From positions 2,232,001-2,296,000 of the forward strand of contig NZ_CP084742.1 in assembly GCF_020520285.1 (NCBI RefSeq): 64,000 bases of DNA, read 5' to 3'. The position numbers and the translations under genes are program-made. A model generated the notes under the pieces. The model was not told where the DNA came from. It saw only the letters and a program-made list of their open reading frames with translations, and did no database searches. Below, piece after piece: positions 28,374 through 37,374 of the stretch. Source of the DNA: Pseudomonas sp. L5B5 (GTDB lineage: Bacteria > Pseudomonadota > Gammaproteobacteria > Pseudomonadales > Pseudomonadaceae). How positions within the stretch are numbered: the first letter of the stretch is position 1; the number at the start of each line of letters is the position of its first letter.

Positions 28374-29006
28374 ATGCTGTCCAGTTATCTCGGTGAATTC
28401 ACCGCCCTGGCGGTGGTTCACTTTCTCGCCGTGCTCGCCCCCGGCCCGGACTTTGCCGTCACCATCCGCCAGAGCGTGCGCTTTGGGCGGATGACAGGCA
28501 CCTGTACCGCCCTGGGCATCGGCGCCGGCATTTCCGTGCACGTGCTCTACACCCTGTTGGGGGTAGGCGCCCTGATACACGCCACGCCGTGGCTACTGAG
28601 CGCCGCCAAGCTGCTGGGTGCCGCCTATATCCTGTACCTGGGCATCAGCCTGCTGCGTAGCAAGGCCAAGTCCAGCGTCCCGGGGGAAGCCGAACCGGAG
28701 CTGGCACCACAGACACTGCCACGGGCCTTTGTCACCGGTTTCCTGACCAACGCCACCAACCCGAAGGCCACCCTGTTTTTCCTGGCGATCTTCACCACCC
28801 TGGTCAGCGCCAGCACACCGCTGGGCATCCAGGCACTGTATGGCGCCTGGATGTGCCTGGTGAACGGCCTGTGGTTCGTCATCGTCGCGCTGTTCTTTTC
28901 CAGCCCGCGGGTGCGCTTGCTGTTCATGCGCCTGGGGCACTGGTTCGAACGCTGCATGGGCCTGGTCTTGCTGCTGTTCGCCGGACGGTTGCTGCTATCG
29001 CTCTGA
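28374..29006 (+). CDS. LysE/RhtB-family amino acid exporter
   Basis: A 210-residue inner-membrane exporter with six predicted helices. The N-terminal FLAVLAPGPDFAVTIRQSV contains the family PGPD motif, and GFLTNATNPKATLFFLAIF follows in the middle. GGAG is 5 nt before the ATG. It is 39 nt after the editing protein and likely cotranscribed. Substrate not determined; LysE and RhtB relatives export basic amino acids or homoserine/threonine. Confidence 0.92.
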   Translation: MLSSYLGEFTALAVVHFLAVLAPGPDFAVTIRQSVRFGRMTGTCTALGIGAGISVHVLYTLLGVGALIHATPWLLSAAKLLGAAYILYLGISLLRSKAKSSVPGEAEPELAPQTLPRAFVTGFLTNATNPKATLFFLAIFTTLVSASTPLGIQALYGAWMCLVNGLWFVIVALFFSSPRVRLLFMRLGHWFERCMGLVLLLFAGRLLLSL

Positions 29007-29340
29007 GCCCACGGCCAGCCGGGCATCACTGGCTGGCTGCCGAGAGACCGTCTGCTCCAGGGAGGCGCACAGCGATTCTGCATCCAGCTGCCTTGAACCG
29101 ATCACCACCAAGTAGCTGGCCGGGACCTCTTGCCCCTGCCAGGTCCCTGCAGCTGGATATCCAGGCGTGAGCCCACCAGATGCAGGACGAAGCGTCGCTG
29201 CGGGCAATCCTTCAGGTAGAGAAAACCCTTGGCCCGATAGACGTGCTCCGGAAACTCGCCGAGCACCTTGCGCAGCGCCTTGAGAGACAAGGGGGCCGCA
29301 CTCTGCCAACTGAAACTGCTGAACAGATGATCATGTCGCG
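28995..29340 (-). pseudogene. Frameshifted C-terminal remnant of a CobW/YjiA-family GTPase
   Basis: Read on the minus strand, 29335 to about 29130 encodes HLFSSFSWQSAAPLS, FPEHVYRAKGFLYL and RFVLHLVGSRLDIQLQG, and a second frame continues with TWQGQEVPASYLVVIGSRQLD. Joined, these match the CobW C-terminal domain, so a single-base frameshift lies near 29127-29135. The N-terminal GTPase domain with its Walker motifs is missing, and no start is seen. The end overlaps the LysE gene by 12 nt. This looks like a decayed gene rather than a functional one. Confidence 0.65.
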
Positions 29341-29483
29341 GGGATCCCGTTGCAGCGAAACCGGCCTGGCGAACAGCCGCCGAGAATGGCAGCACACGAT
29401 TGGGGCTGGCTTGGCCGCGGACCGCTGGAGCCCTCGGACAAGGGCCAGGGCAAACGAGCGCAGTGGCGCCTTTTCGCGCGCAA

Positions 29484-29517
29484 ACAAAAACGCCGCTCGA
29501 ATGAGCGGCGTTTTTGT
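29484..29517 (-). terminator. Terminator of the tRNA cluster
   Basis: ACAAAAACGCCGCTC and GAGCGGCGTTTTTGT form a perfect 15-bp stem with a GAAT loop, 5 nt beyond the 3' end of the last tRNA-Gly on the minus strand. Confidence 0.9.
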
Positions 29518-29522
29518 GAATT

Positions 29523-29598
<76 letters not shown>

Positions 29599-29601
29599 AA
29601 A

Positions 29602-29677
29602 TGGCGTCCCCTAGGGGACTCGAACCCCTGTTACCGCCGTGAAAGGGCGGTGTCCTAGGCCACTAGACGAAGGGGAC
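29602..29677 (-). tRNA. tRNA-Glu (TTC), third in transcription order
   Basis: A 76-nt cloverleaf with encoded CCA. GTCCCCT pairs with AGGGGAC, and the anticodon loop CCTTTCACG contains TTC. It is separated from the next tRNA-Gly by only 3 nt, so the pair is surely processed from one transcript. Confidence 0.98.
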
Positions 29678-29782
29678 ACGCTACCCGGAACACATGGTGT
29701 GTGTTTCGGTGTTCCAGCCCCGCATCCGAAGACTTGGTTCTGGTTTCACTCAGCCTCGCCCGAAGGCCAGACCGTTTAAAAT

Positions 29783-29858
<76 letters not shown>

Positions 29859-29861
29859 AAA

Positions 29862-29937
29862 TGGCGTCCCCTAGGGGACTCGAACCCCTGTTACCGCCGT
29901 GAAAGGGCGGTGTCCTAGGCCACTAGACGAAGGGGAC
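29862..29937 (-). tRNA. tRNA-Glu (TTC), middle copy
   Basis: Identical to the other tRNA-Glu copies, 3 nt from the tRNA-Gly that follows it in transcription. Confidence 0.98.
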
Positions 29938-30042
29938 ACGCTACCCGGAACACATGGTGTGTGTTTCGGTGTTCCAGACCCGCATCCGAAGACTTGTTCC
30001 TGGTTTCACTCAGTCTCGCCCGAAAGCCAGACCGTTTAAAAT

Positions 30043-30118
<76 letters not shown>

Positions 30119-30120
30119 AT

Positions 30121-30196
30121 TGGCGTCCCCTAGGGGACTCGAACCCCTGTTACCGCCGTGAAAGGGCGGTGTCCTAGGCCACTAGACGAAGGGGAC
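30121..30196 (-). tRNA. tRNA-Glu (TTC), first in transcription order
   Basis: Promoter-proximal tRNA-Glu, 76 nt, CCA encoded. The strong promoter at 30258-30286 lies about 60 nt upstream of its mature 5' end. Confidence 0.98.
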
Positions 30197-30257
30197 ACGC
30201 TACAACATTCACTTCCTTCAGCGTTTCGCGCTTTGCTTTCCGCTGAAAGTGGCGCGC

Positions 30258-30286
30258 ATTCTATGGATGCTTTGAGAGGTCGTCAA
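30258..30286 (-). promoter_or_regulatory. Stable-RNA promoter of the tRNA cluster
   Basis: On the minus strand TTGACG (30281-30286) and TAGAAT (30258-30263) are separated by exactly 17 bp. The sequence after the -10 box is GCGCGCC, the GC-rich discriminator typical of stringently controlled tRNA and rRNA promoters. Confidence 0.8.
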
Positions 30287-30568
30287 CCCCCAGATATAAT
30301 TTTATTTAAATCAATGACTTCGAGGTGGATTGAGGGCCGTCGCAGGGTTTTCTGCTGCCCGGGCTTTGACGCCTATATTCTGTCACCCGACAAGGCGTTA
30401 TAGTCCTCGCAGCCGGTGATATCAATTTGAATCCAGGGACTGCCCTGGCGCTGCCGTGCCTATTAAAGGTGGACAGCACAATCCGTCCCCGGCTCGTCGA
30501 GCGGCGCTATGCGCCCCAATGCCAAGCCACTACACTCGCACGCGAAATCCTATAACGAGGTTTTAACG
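30287..30568. other. Intergenic region before the conserved membrane protein
   Basis: A spacer between the divergent tRNA promoter and the next gene. An AT-rich stretch (TTTATTTAAATCAATG, 30301-30316) upstream of the tRNA -35 box may be an UP element. No gene is seen, and the promoter of the downstream gene could not be fixed. Confidence 0.45.
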
Positions 30569-31339
30569 GTGACACCACTCATGATCACCCTGCTGGTAAT
30601 AGCCGGGATCGCACTATTGATCGCCATTGGCTACATGAACCATGTGGTGGAAAACAACAAGCTGGAAAAGGCTCGCACCAAGGTCGAACTCAATGACCGC
30701 CTGCGCCGCTGCGGCGAAATCACCGAAACCTTCCCCGGCCAGTTCATGACACCGGCCCTCAAGCTGCTGTTGACCCGCCTGGAACTCAACGTCGTGCAGC
30801 GCATGATCAACCTCGACAAGTCCGACGCCAAGCTCAAGGCACGCCTGGCCGAACTCATCACCCTGGTGGGCCAGGGCGAGTCGATCCCGGTGAACAACCC
30901 GCCCGCGCCGATCCAGACCGAAGCCAAGGCCAAGGACGTGCGCTTTCTGCTGGAAGCCATGCATGGCCAGGTGACCCGCGCCGCCCACGACGGTTTCCTG
31001 CAACCCAATGAAGCCAAGCGCTGGATCAAGGAAATCCGTCACATCCTGGTGCTGCTGCACATCGAGTTCTTCAACAACCTGGGCCAGTACGCCCTGCAGC
31101 AGAATCAGCCGGGCCAGGCCCGCCTGGCCTTCGAGCGCGGAGTGCAGTATCTGCGCAAGCAACCGGATCCCAAGGTCTACAGCGAACAGCTGGAGTACCT
31201 GGACAAACTCCTGGGTCGCGCCAATGCCATGGTGCTGTCCACCCTGGAGCCGGCTGAAGACGAGGTCAACGAGCTGACCCAGGGCCTGAAGGACGTTGAA
31301 GCCGACGCCGACTGGAAAAAGAAGGCCATCTACGACTGA
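30569..31339 (+). CDS. Conserved single-span membrane protein, function unknown
   Basis: A 256-residue protein with one N-terminal transmembrane helix (about 6-23, ITLLVIAGIALLIAIGY) and a cytoplasmic helical domain, including a TPR-like stretch around ALQQNQPGQARLAFERGV and an acidic C-terminus. The GTG at 30569 was chosen because CGAGG is 8 nt upstream; the frame stays open further upstream without a ribosome site, and an ATG five codons later is possible. It is conserved among pseudomonads as far as I recall, with no known function. Confidence 0.75.
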   Translation: MTPLMITLLVIAGIALLIAIGYMNHVVENNKLEKARTKVELNDRLRRCGEITETFPGQFMTPALKLLLTRLELNVVQRMINLDKSDAKLKARLAELITLVGQGESIPVNNPPAPIQTEAKAKDVRFLLEAMHGQVTRAAHDGFLQPNEAKRWIKEIRHILVLLHIEFFNNLGQYALQQNQPGQARLAFERGVQYLRKQPDPKVYSEQLEYLDKLLGRANAMVLSTLEPAEDEVNELTQGLKDVEADADWKKKAIYD

Positions 31340-31401
31340 TCGACCTGCCATGCCCGGCCCCAGCGCCGGGCATGCTTGCTGCATTACCACCCTCCCCGCC
31401 G

Positions 31402-33372
31402 CTAGAGGCGGAAATGCCCCACCATCGATTTCAATTCGCCCCCCAGTTGCGCCAGCTCGATGCTCGAGGCGGCATTGCCTTGCATCGCCTGCGAAGACTG
31501 ATCGGCACTGGCGCGAATGCTGGTGACACTGCGATTGATCTCCTCGGCCACCGAACTCTGCTGTTCGGCAGCGGCGGCGATCTGCTGGTTCATCTGCTGG
31601 ATCAGCGACACAGCCACAGCGATGCTGCCCAAGGCACTTTCGGTCTGCAACGCATCGCTGACCGCCAGTTTCACCAGTTCACTGCTGCCCTGGATCTGCC
31701 GTACCGAAGCATCGGCGGCCGTGTGCAGGGTCGCCACCAGGCGGGCGATTTCCTCGGTGGATTGCTGGGTACGCTTGGCCAGGGCTCGCACTTCATCGGC
31801 CACCACCGCAAACCCCCTGCCCTGCTCGCCGGCCCTGGCGGCCTCGATGGCGGCATTGAGCGCCAACAGGTTGGTCTGATCGGCCACGCTCTTGATCACA
31901 TCCAGCACGCTACCGATGTTGTCGATCTCCGCGCTCAGGCTCTGGATACCGTTGCTGGCCTGGCTCGCCGAGTCGGCCAACTGCTCGATCCGCTGCATGC
32001 TCTGGCGCACCACTTGCTGGCCGCTCTCGACCTTTTCATCCGCCGTCTGGGCCGCATGAGCCGCCTCTTCGGCATTGCGTGCCACATCATGGACCGTGGC
32101 GGTCATCTGGTTCATGGCGGTAGCCACTTGCTCGGTTTCCTCTTTCTGGGTGCTGACCTCGAGATTGGTCTGCTCGGTCACTGCCGACAGCGACTGCGCC
32201 GAGCTGGCCAGGCGCTCGATCCCCGATTGCAGGCCACTGACGATGCCGCTCAAGCCGCTGCCCATCTGCTGCATGGCCTGCATCAGCTGGCCGATCTCGT
32301 CACGTCGCGTCACCGTCACCCTGGCACTCAGGTCCCCGGCGGCAATCTGCTGGGCCACCTGCATCACACTGCGCAGCGGCCGGACGATCAAGCGGGTGAT
32401 GCTCAGCGCCGCGAGCAGCCCTACCAGTAGCGCCAGGGCCGACGAGGCGAGGATCAACAGCGAGTTTTTCTTCAGCTCCCCCTGCATCGACAAGTCCTGG
32501 GCGACATAAGCCTGGTCGACCTGCTTCATCACCTGGGCGGCACGCTCACGCAATTGTTGGTAGACCTGTTTTTCCCGGGCCAGGAGGCCGGTGTACTCGT
32601 TGAGCTTTTCGCTGAAGTTGCCGATGTGCCCCGAGACCTCGTTGAGCACCGTCTGGTAACCGGCATCCTTGACGCTCGCCTTCAGTTGCTCGACCAGGAC
32701 CAGGGCCTGGTCGGCCTGCTCGATCCTGCCTTGCTCGGCCGGCTCCTGGTCACCACTCCTGCGGCTCTGGTCCAGGCGCACCCGTGCCTCGTTCATGGCT
32801 TGCAGCATCAAGCGCGAGACCTGGCTGATCTGGTTGGCCTGTTCGATGAACTCGGCGCCCTCCTTGCCCTGGGAGTCTTTCAGGGTATAGGCGCCATCGT
32901 CGGCCAGGCCGGCCTGCAGCACGTCGAGGTTGTTGGCCACGCTGGACACCGACCAACTGGCCATCTCCAGCGCCAGGTCCTTGGCCTGGGTCAGCTCGAC
33001 GAACTCATCGAAAGCCTGGCGATAGCCCGCCAGTGCCCCGTCGACTTGGCCCATGGCCACCTGGTTGCCCGGGGATCGCTCTTCGAGCTGCCGGGCCAGG
33101 GCCAGCAATGCGTCCAGGCTTTCGCGCAGGCTGTCGACACTCTGGCTGTCGCCATGCAACGCGTAGTCCTGTTCCAGCAACCGGACCTTGAGTACACCGC
33201 TGTTGAGCTGCGACATGCGCTTGAGCCCATCGAAGCGCTGGCTGACGGTTTGCAGGGACCAGACGCCGATGGCGGCCACCAGGGCCGTCAACAGCAATAC
33301 CAGGGTAAAACCGATTCCCAGTTTCCTGGCCATGCCCAGGTTGGCAAAGCGTCCACTTGCGACCGTCGTCAT
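31402..33372 (-). CDS. Methyl-accepting chemotaxis protein with HBM-type sensor
   Basis: A 656-residue chemoreceptor. TM1 spans about 17-40, a purely helical periplasmic domain of about 260 residues (41-300) fits the helical bimodular (HBM) fold, TM2 is about 303-328, then HAMP to about 380 and the signalling domain with tip [23 protein letters not shown] receptors such as McpS of P. putida bind tricarboxylic-acid-cycle acids; the ligand here is not known. No che genes are close. The start (MTTVASGRF) is preceded by GAGGGGAG. Confidence 0.9.
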   Translation of the reverse strand: MTTVASGRFANLGMARKLGIGFTLVLLLTALVAAIGVWSLQTVSQRFDGLKRMSQLNSGVLKVRLLEQDYALHGDSQSVDSLRESLDALLALARQLEERSPGNQVAMGQVDGALAGYRQAFDEFVELTQAKDLALEMASWSVSSVANNLDVLQAGLADDGAYTLKDSQGKEGAEFIEQANQISQVSRLMLQAMNEARVRLDQSRRSGDQEPAEQGRIEQADQALVLVEQLKASVKDAGYQTVLNEVSGHIGNFSEKLNEYTGLLAREKQVYQQLRERAAQVMKQVDQAYVAQDLSMQGELKKNSLLILASSALALLVGLLAALSITRLIVRPLRSVMQVAQQIAAGDLSARVTVTRRDEIGQLMQAMQQMGSGLSGIVSGLQSGIERLASSAQSLSAVTEQTNLEVSTQKEETEQVATAMNQMTATVHDVARNAEEAAHAAQTADEKVESGQQVVRQSMQRIEQLADSASQASNGIQSLSAEIDNIGSVLDVIKSVADQTNLLALNAAIEAARAGEQGRGFAVVADEVRALAKRTQQSTEEIARLVATLHTAADASVRQIQGSSELVKLAVSDALQTESALGSIAVAVSLIQQMNQQIAAAAEQQSSVAEEINRSVTSIRASADQSSQAMQGNAASSIELAQLGGELKSMVGHFRL

Positions 33373-33559
33373 GCTGCGAACTCCCCTCAAGTCCCCAATG
33401 GCTACAGGGCCATGGTTTTTTTCGAAGGGTCGCAACGGCCTGTACCGACGCACAAGCCTCTGGTGTCGCAATAGTGGCAAAAACGCTGGTACAGGTCGCT
33501 TTCAGGACGCTGGAGGTCGATTCCATCCGCCTGTCAGGCCGCCAGGCAGATGGCCGCAC

Positions 33560-34321
33560 TCAGATGGCCGTGGCACCGCCATCGATGGCCAGCGCCTGGC
33601 CGGTGGTAAAGGCGGCCCCGTCGCTGCACAGGTAGAGCACCGCACTGGCGATCTCCTCGACCTTGCCGATGCGTCCCACCGGGTGCATGGCCGCGGCGAA
33701 CTCGGCCTTCCTGGGGTCCGCCTCATAGGCACGGCGGAACATGTCGGTATCGATCACCGCCGGGCACACGGCATTGACCCGGATCTTCTTCTTGGCGTAC
33801 TCGATGGCCGCCGACTTGGTCAGGCCGATCACCGCGTGCTTGGACGCAGCGTAGATGCTCATCTTCGGTGCCGCCCCCAGGCCCGCTACCGATGCGGTGT
33901 TGACGATGGCCCCACCGCCCTGGGCCAGCAGCAACGGCAGCTGGTACTTCATGCACAGCCACACACCCTTGACGTTGACCCCCATGATGGCGTCGAACTC
34001 ATCCAGCGAGCCATCGGCCAGCCGCCCCTTCTCGATCTCGATCCCGGCATTGTTGAACGCGTAGTCCAGGCGACCGTAGGCCTGGAGGGTGCGCGCCATG
34101 AGCTGCTGCACATCCGCTTCCAGGGTGACGTTGCAGGGTATGAACAGCGCCTCGCCTCCCGCCTCGCGAATCAGCGCCACGGTGCCTTCGCCCCCGGCCA
34201 CGTCCAGGTCCGCCACCACCACCTTCAGGCCCGCCGCGGCGAACGCCAGGGCCGTGGCCCGGCCAATCCCGTTGGCCGCGCCAGTCACCAGGGCCACCTG
34301 GCCGGAAAACGTCATGCTCAT
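33560..34321 (-). CDS. Short-chain dehydrogenase/reductase
   Basis: A 253-residue classical SDR. The cofactor motif TGAANGIG is at about 13-20, NNAG and the catalytic Ser in NTASVAG and Tyr-Lys in YAASK are present, and the C-terminal GQALAIDGG is typical. The Asp in VVVADLDV after the second strand suggests NAD(H) preference. GAGGATC is 8 nt before the chosen ATG. The reaction is not identifiable. Confidence 0.92.
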   Translation of the reverse strand: MSMTFSGQVALVTGAANGIGRATALAFAAAGLKVVVADLDVAGGEGTVALIREAGGEALFIPCNVTLEADVQQLMARTLQAYGRLDYAFNNAGIEIEKGRLADGSLDEFDAIMGVNVKGVWLCMKYQLPLLLAQGGGAIVNTASVAGLGAAPKMSIYAASKHAVIGLTKSAAIEYAKKKIRVNAVCPAVIDTDMFRRAYEADPRKAEFAAAMHPVGRIGKVEEIASAVLYLCSDGAAFTTGQALAIDGGATAI

Positions 34322-34556
34322 GCAAAGATCCTCAATCCAGTACGGGCCCAATACCCGGGGCCATCTAGCCACAGGGCAGCGGCGCCGGGGCAGCACTATC
34401 AGGTGTCCATCTGCCACGGCATGCGTTGCGGTGATGAAGGCCCCCTAAGCTCATCACGGCACTGGATCGCAGCTCATTCGCTGGACAGGCGATCCTTGCG
34501 GCGCCCGGCCCGAGGGTCTATCAACTAGGGTTTCATCCAGCCCTCGAGAGCCTGTC

Positions 34557-35561
34557 ATGACCACCCTCACCAACCGCCAGTTCCTGCTCGCCAAACGCCC
34601 TGTCGGCGCGGCTACCCGCGACACCTTCACCTACCAGCAGAGTGCCCTGGCCGAGCCCGGCACCGGGCAGATCCAGGTGAAGAACGAGTACCTGTCCCTG
34701 GACCCGGCCATGCGTGGCTGGATGAACGAAGGCAAGTCCTATATCGCGCCGGTGGGAATCGGCGAAGTCATGCGGGCCCTGGGAGTGGGCCAGGTCACCG
34801 CCTCCAACCATCCGGATTTCGCCGTCGGCGACTACGTCAATGGCGCCCTGGGGGTGCAGGACTACTTCGTTGGCGAGCCACGGGGTTTCTACAAGGTCGA
34901 CCCTCGGCTGGCGCCCTTGCCACGCTACCTGTCCGCGCTGGGGATGACCGGCATGACGGCCTACTTTGCCCTGCTGGATGTCGGCGCGCCCAAGGCCGGC
35001 GACACCGTGGTGCTGTCCGGGGCGGCGGGTGCGGTGGGCAGCATTGCCGGGCAGATTGCCAAGCTCAAGGGCTGCCGGGTGGTGGGGATCGCTGGTGGCC
35101 AGGACAAATGCCGTTTTCTCATCGATGAACTGGGGTTCGATGGCGCCATCGACTACAAGAACGAGGACGTCCACGCCGGCCTCAAGCGCGAGTGCCCGAA
35201 GGGGGTCGATGTGTATTTCGACAACGTTGGTGGCGACATTCTCGATGCCGTGCTCGGTCGCCTGAACCTCAAGGCCCGGGTGGTGATCTGCGGGGCCATC
35301 AGCCAGTACAACAACAAGGAGGCGGTCAAGGGCCCGGCCAACTACCTGTCGCTGCTGGTCAATCGTGCGCGCATGGAGGGTTTCGTGGTGATGGACTACG
35401 CCGCGCAGTTCGCCGCCGCCGGGCAGGAAATGGCCGGCTGGATGGCCAATGGGCAGCTCAAGAGCAAGGAGGACATCGTCGAGGGGCTCGAGACGTTCCC
35501 GGAGACCCTGATGAAGCTGTTCAGTGGCGAGAACTTCGGCAAGCTGGTGCTCAAGGTCTGA
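34557..35561 (+). CDS. curA: NADP-dependent oxidoreductase, CurA/leukotriene B4 dehydrogenase type
   Basis: A 334-residue medium-chain reductase without zinc ligands. The cofactor loop is VVLSGAAGAVGSIAGQIAK, and YFDNVGGDILDAVL and SQYNN are hallmarks of the CurA/PTGR subfamily. Members reduce alpha,beta-unsaturated ketones and aldehydes with NADPH, including curcumin in E. coli. Whether curcumin is a substrate here is unknown, so the gene name reflects family similarity. Confidence 0.88.
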   Translation: MTTLTNRQFLLAKRPVGAATRDTFTYQQSALAEPGTGQIQVKNEYLSLDPAMRGWMNEGKSYIAPVGIGEVMRALGVGQVTASNHPDFAVGDYVNGALGVQDYFVGEPRGFYKVDPRLAPLPRYLSALGMTGMTAYFALLDVGAPKAGDTVVLSGAAGAVGSIAGQIAKLKGCRVVGIAGGQDKCRFLIDELGFDGAIDYKNEDVHAGLKRECPKGVDVYFDNVGGDILDAVLGRLNLKARVVICGAISQYNNKEAVKGPANYLSLLVNRARMEGFVVMDYAAQFAAAGQEMAGWMANGQLKSKEDIVEGLETFPETLMKLFSGENFGKLVLKV

Positions 35562-35566
35562 AGCGA

Positions 35567-35610
35567 ACCAGCCCCGGAACCGGGGCTGGTGCAGGGAGCG
35601 AAAGGCTCCC
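35567..35610. terminator. Twin hairpins between convergent curA and pyrF
   Basis: An 11-bp stem ACCAGCCCCGG/CCGGGGCTGGT with a 2-nt centre (35567-35590) is followed at once by GGGAGC/GCTCCC with a GAAAG loop (35594-35610). Neither has a T tract, so termination may be by structure blocking or Rho. Confidence 0.55.
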
Positions 35611-35616
35611 GGGGCC

Positions 35617-36318
35617 TTACAGGGCCAGTTCGGCCACGACGTCGGCCAGCGCCTTGGCCGGGTCGGCGGCCTGGCTGATGGGGCGACCGATCACCAGGTA
35701 ATCGGAACCGGCATCCAGGGCCTGGCGTGGGGTCAGGATCCGCCGCTGGTCATCCTGGGCGCTGCCCGCCGGGCGGATCCCCGGGGTCACCAGTTGCAGG
35801 GACGGATGGGCGCTCTTGAGCGCCTGGGCTTCCAGGGCCGAGCACACCAGGCCATCCATGCCGGCCTTTTGCGCAAGGGCCGCCAGGCGCAGCACCTGCT
35901 CCTGGGGCTCGATGTCCAGGCCGATGCCGGCCAGGTCCTCACGCTCCATGCTGGTGAGCACGGTCACGCCGATCAGCAGCGGCTGGGGGCCGCTGCGCTT
36001 GTCCAGCTCCTCACGGCAGGCCGCCATCATGCGCAGGCCTCCGGAGCAGTGCACATTGACCATCCAGACGCCCATTTGCGCAGCTGCCTTGACCGCCATG
36101 GCGGTGGTGTTGGGAATGTCATGAAACTTCAGGTCCAGGAACACTTCGAAACCCTTGTCGCGCAAGGTCCCGACAATCTCGGCGGCGCAGCTGGTGAACA
36201 GCTCCTTGCCGACCTTGACCCGACACAGTTTCGGGTCCAGTTGATCGGCCAGTTTCAGTGCGGCGTCACGGGTGGGGAAATCCAGGGCGACGATGATAGG
36301 TGTCTGGCAGGCGGACAT
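35617..36318 (-). CDS. pyrF: Orotidine 5'-phosphate decarboxylase
   Basis: A 233-residue TIM-barrel enzyme that makes UMP, the last step of pyrimidine synthesis. VALDFPT at the N-terminus, the catalytic [10 protein letters not shown] (Lys and Asp pair) and the phosphate-binding TPGIRP and VIGRPI segments are clear. The ATG at 36318 is preferred to a TTG six codons upstream. Confidence 0.97.
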   Translation of the reverse strand: MSACQTPIIVALDFPTRDAALKLADQLDPKLCRVKVGKELFTSCAAEIVGTLRDKGFEVFLDLKFHDIPNTTAMAVKAAAQMGVWMVNVHCSGGLRMMAACREELDKRSGPQPLLIGVTVLTSMEREDLAGIGLDIEPQEQVLRLAALAQKAGMDGLVCSALEAQALKSAHPSLQLVTPGIRPAGSAQDDQRRILTPRQALDAGSDYLVIGRPISQAADPAKALADVVAELAL

Positions 36319-36612
36319 GAAAAGGCTCTCAGGCAAGTCGAAATCGGCGCGGATTGTAGCGCAAGCCGGGCCGGTCCGGGACCCGATGCAAGGCGATTCG
36401 TCTGCAACACCACGCCAGGCCGACGATCAGGTGGCGCAATGTATCAACACCGATACACGGACGACACGCCAGCAACACCCCCCGCCGCTACCCTCGCCAG
36501 CCGCAACACCCATGAACAGCACTTCCAGCCCCCGGGCCGGACGCCTATGCTGAAGCCATAACCTCGCCGTCGCCGCCCGGCCGCCGGCAGCCTACCTGGC
36601 AGATGACCGCCC

Positions 36613-37374
36613 ATGCACAACACCCCATTCCCCAGTGAAGACAGCAAAGCCCCGGTCAATGGCGACGACAAGCGCTGGACCACCCGGGCCCTGATCGTCG
36701 ACGACGATGTGCCGATCCGCGAACTGCTGATCGGCTACCTGGAGCGTTTCAACATCCACGCCAGTGGTGTCACCGATGGCACAGCCATGCGCCAGGCCCT
36801 GCAGGCCGAGCATTTCGACGTGGTGGTGCTCGACCTGATGCTGCCCGGCGAAGATGGACTGTCCCTGTGCCGCTGGCTGCGCAACGAATCGGACATCCCG
36901 ATCCTGATGCTCACCGCCCGCTGCGAACCCACCGACCGCATCATCGGCCTGGAGCTGGGGGCCGACGACTACATGGCCAAGCCGTTCGAGCCTCGGGAAC
37001 TGGTCGCACGCATCCAGACCATCCTGCGCAGGGTGCGCGACGACCGCAGCGAACAACGGGCCAGCATCCGCTTCGACAACTGGCGCCTGAACAGCGTCCT
37101 GCGCCAGTTGATCTCCACCGACGGCCTGGTCGTGCCCCTGTCCAATGCCGAATTCCGCCTGCTCTGGGTGTTCCTCGAGCGCCCGCGCCGGGTGCTCAGT
37201 CGCGAGCAACTGCTGGACGCTGCCCGTGGACGCTCCATCGAAGCCTTCGATCGCAGTATCGACCTCCTGGTCTCGCGCCTGCGGCAAAAACTTGGCGATG
37301 ACCCGAAATCACCGCAGCTGATCAAGACCGTGCGTGGCGAAGGCTACCTGTTCGACGCCCGGGACATCGGCTGA
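36613..37374 (+). CDS. OmpR-family response regulator
   Basis: A 253-residue response regulator. The receiver domain has the acidic pair in LIVDDD, phosphoacceptor Asp74 in VVLDLMLPGEDG and Lys123 in MAKPFEP; the C-terminal winged helix covers about 160-250. It starts with an extra N-terminal tail of about 25 residues. The stop shares one base with the start of the kinase gene (TGATG), so the two proteins are a translationally coupled pair. Confidence 0.94.
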   Translation: MHNTPFPSEDSKAPVNGDDKRWTTRALIVDDDVPIRELLIGYLERFNIHASGVTDGTAMRQALQAEHFDVVVLDLMLPGEDGLSLCRWLRNESDIPILMLTARCEPTDRIIGLELGADDYMAKPFEPRELVARIQTILRRVRDDRSEQRASIRFDNWRLNSVLRQLISTDGLVVPLSNAEFRLLWVFLERPRRVLSREQLLDAARGRSIEAFDRSIDLLVSRLRQKLGDDPKSPQLIKTVRGEGYLFDARDIG

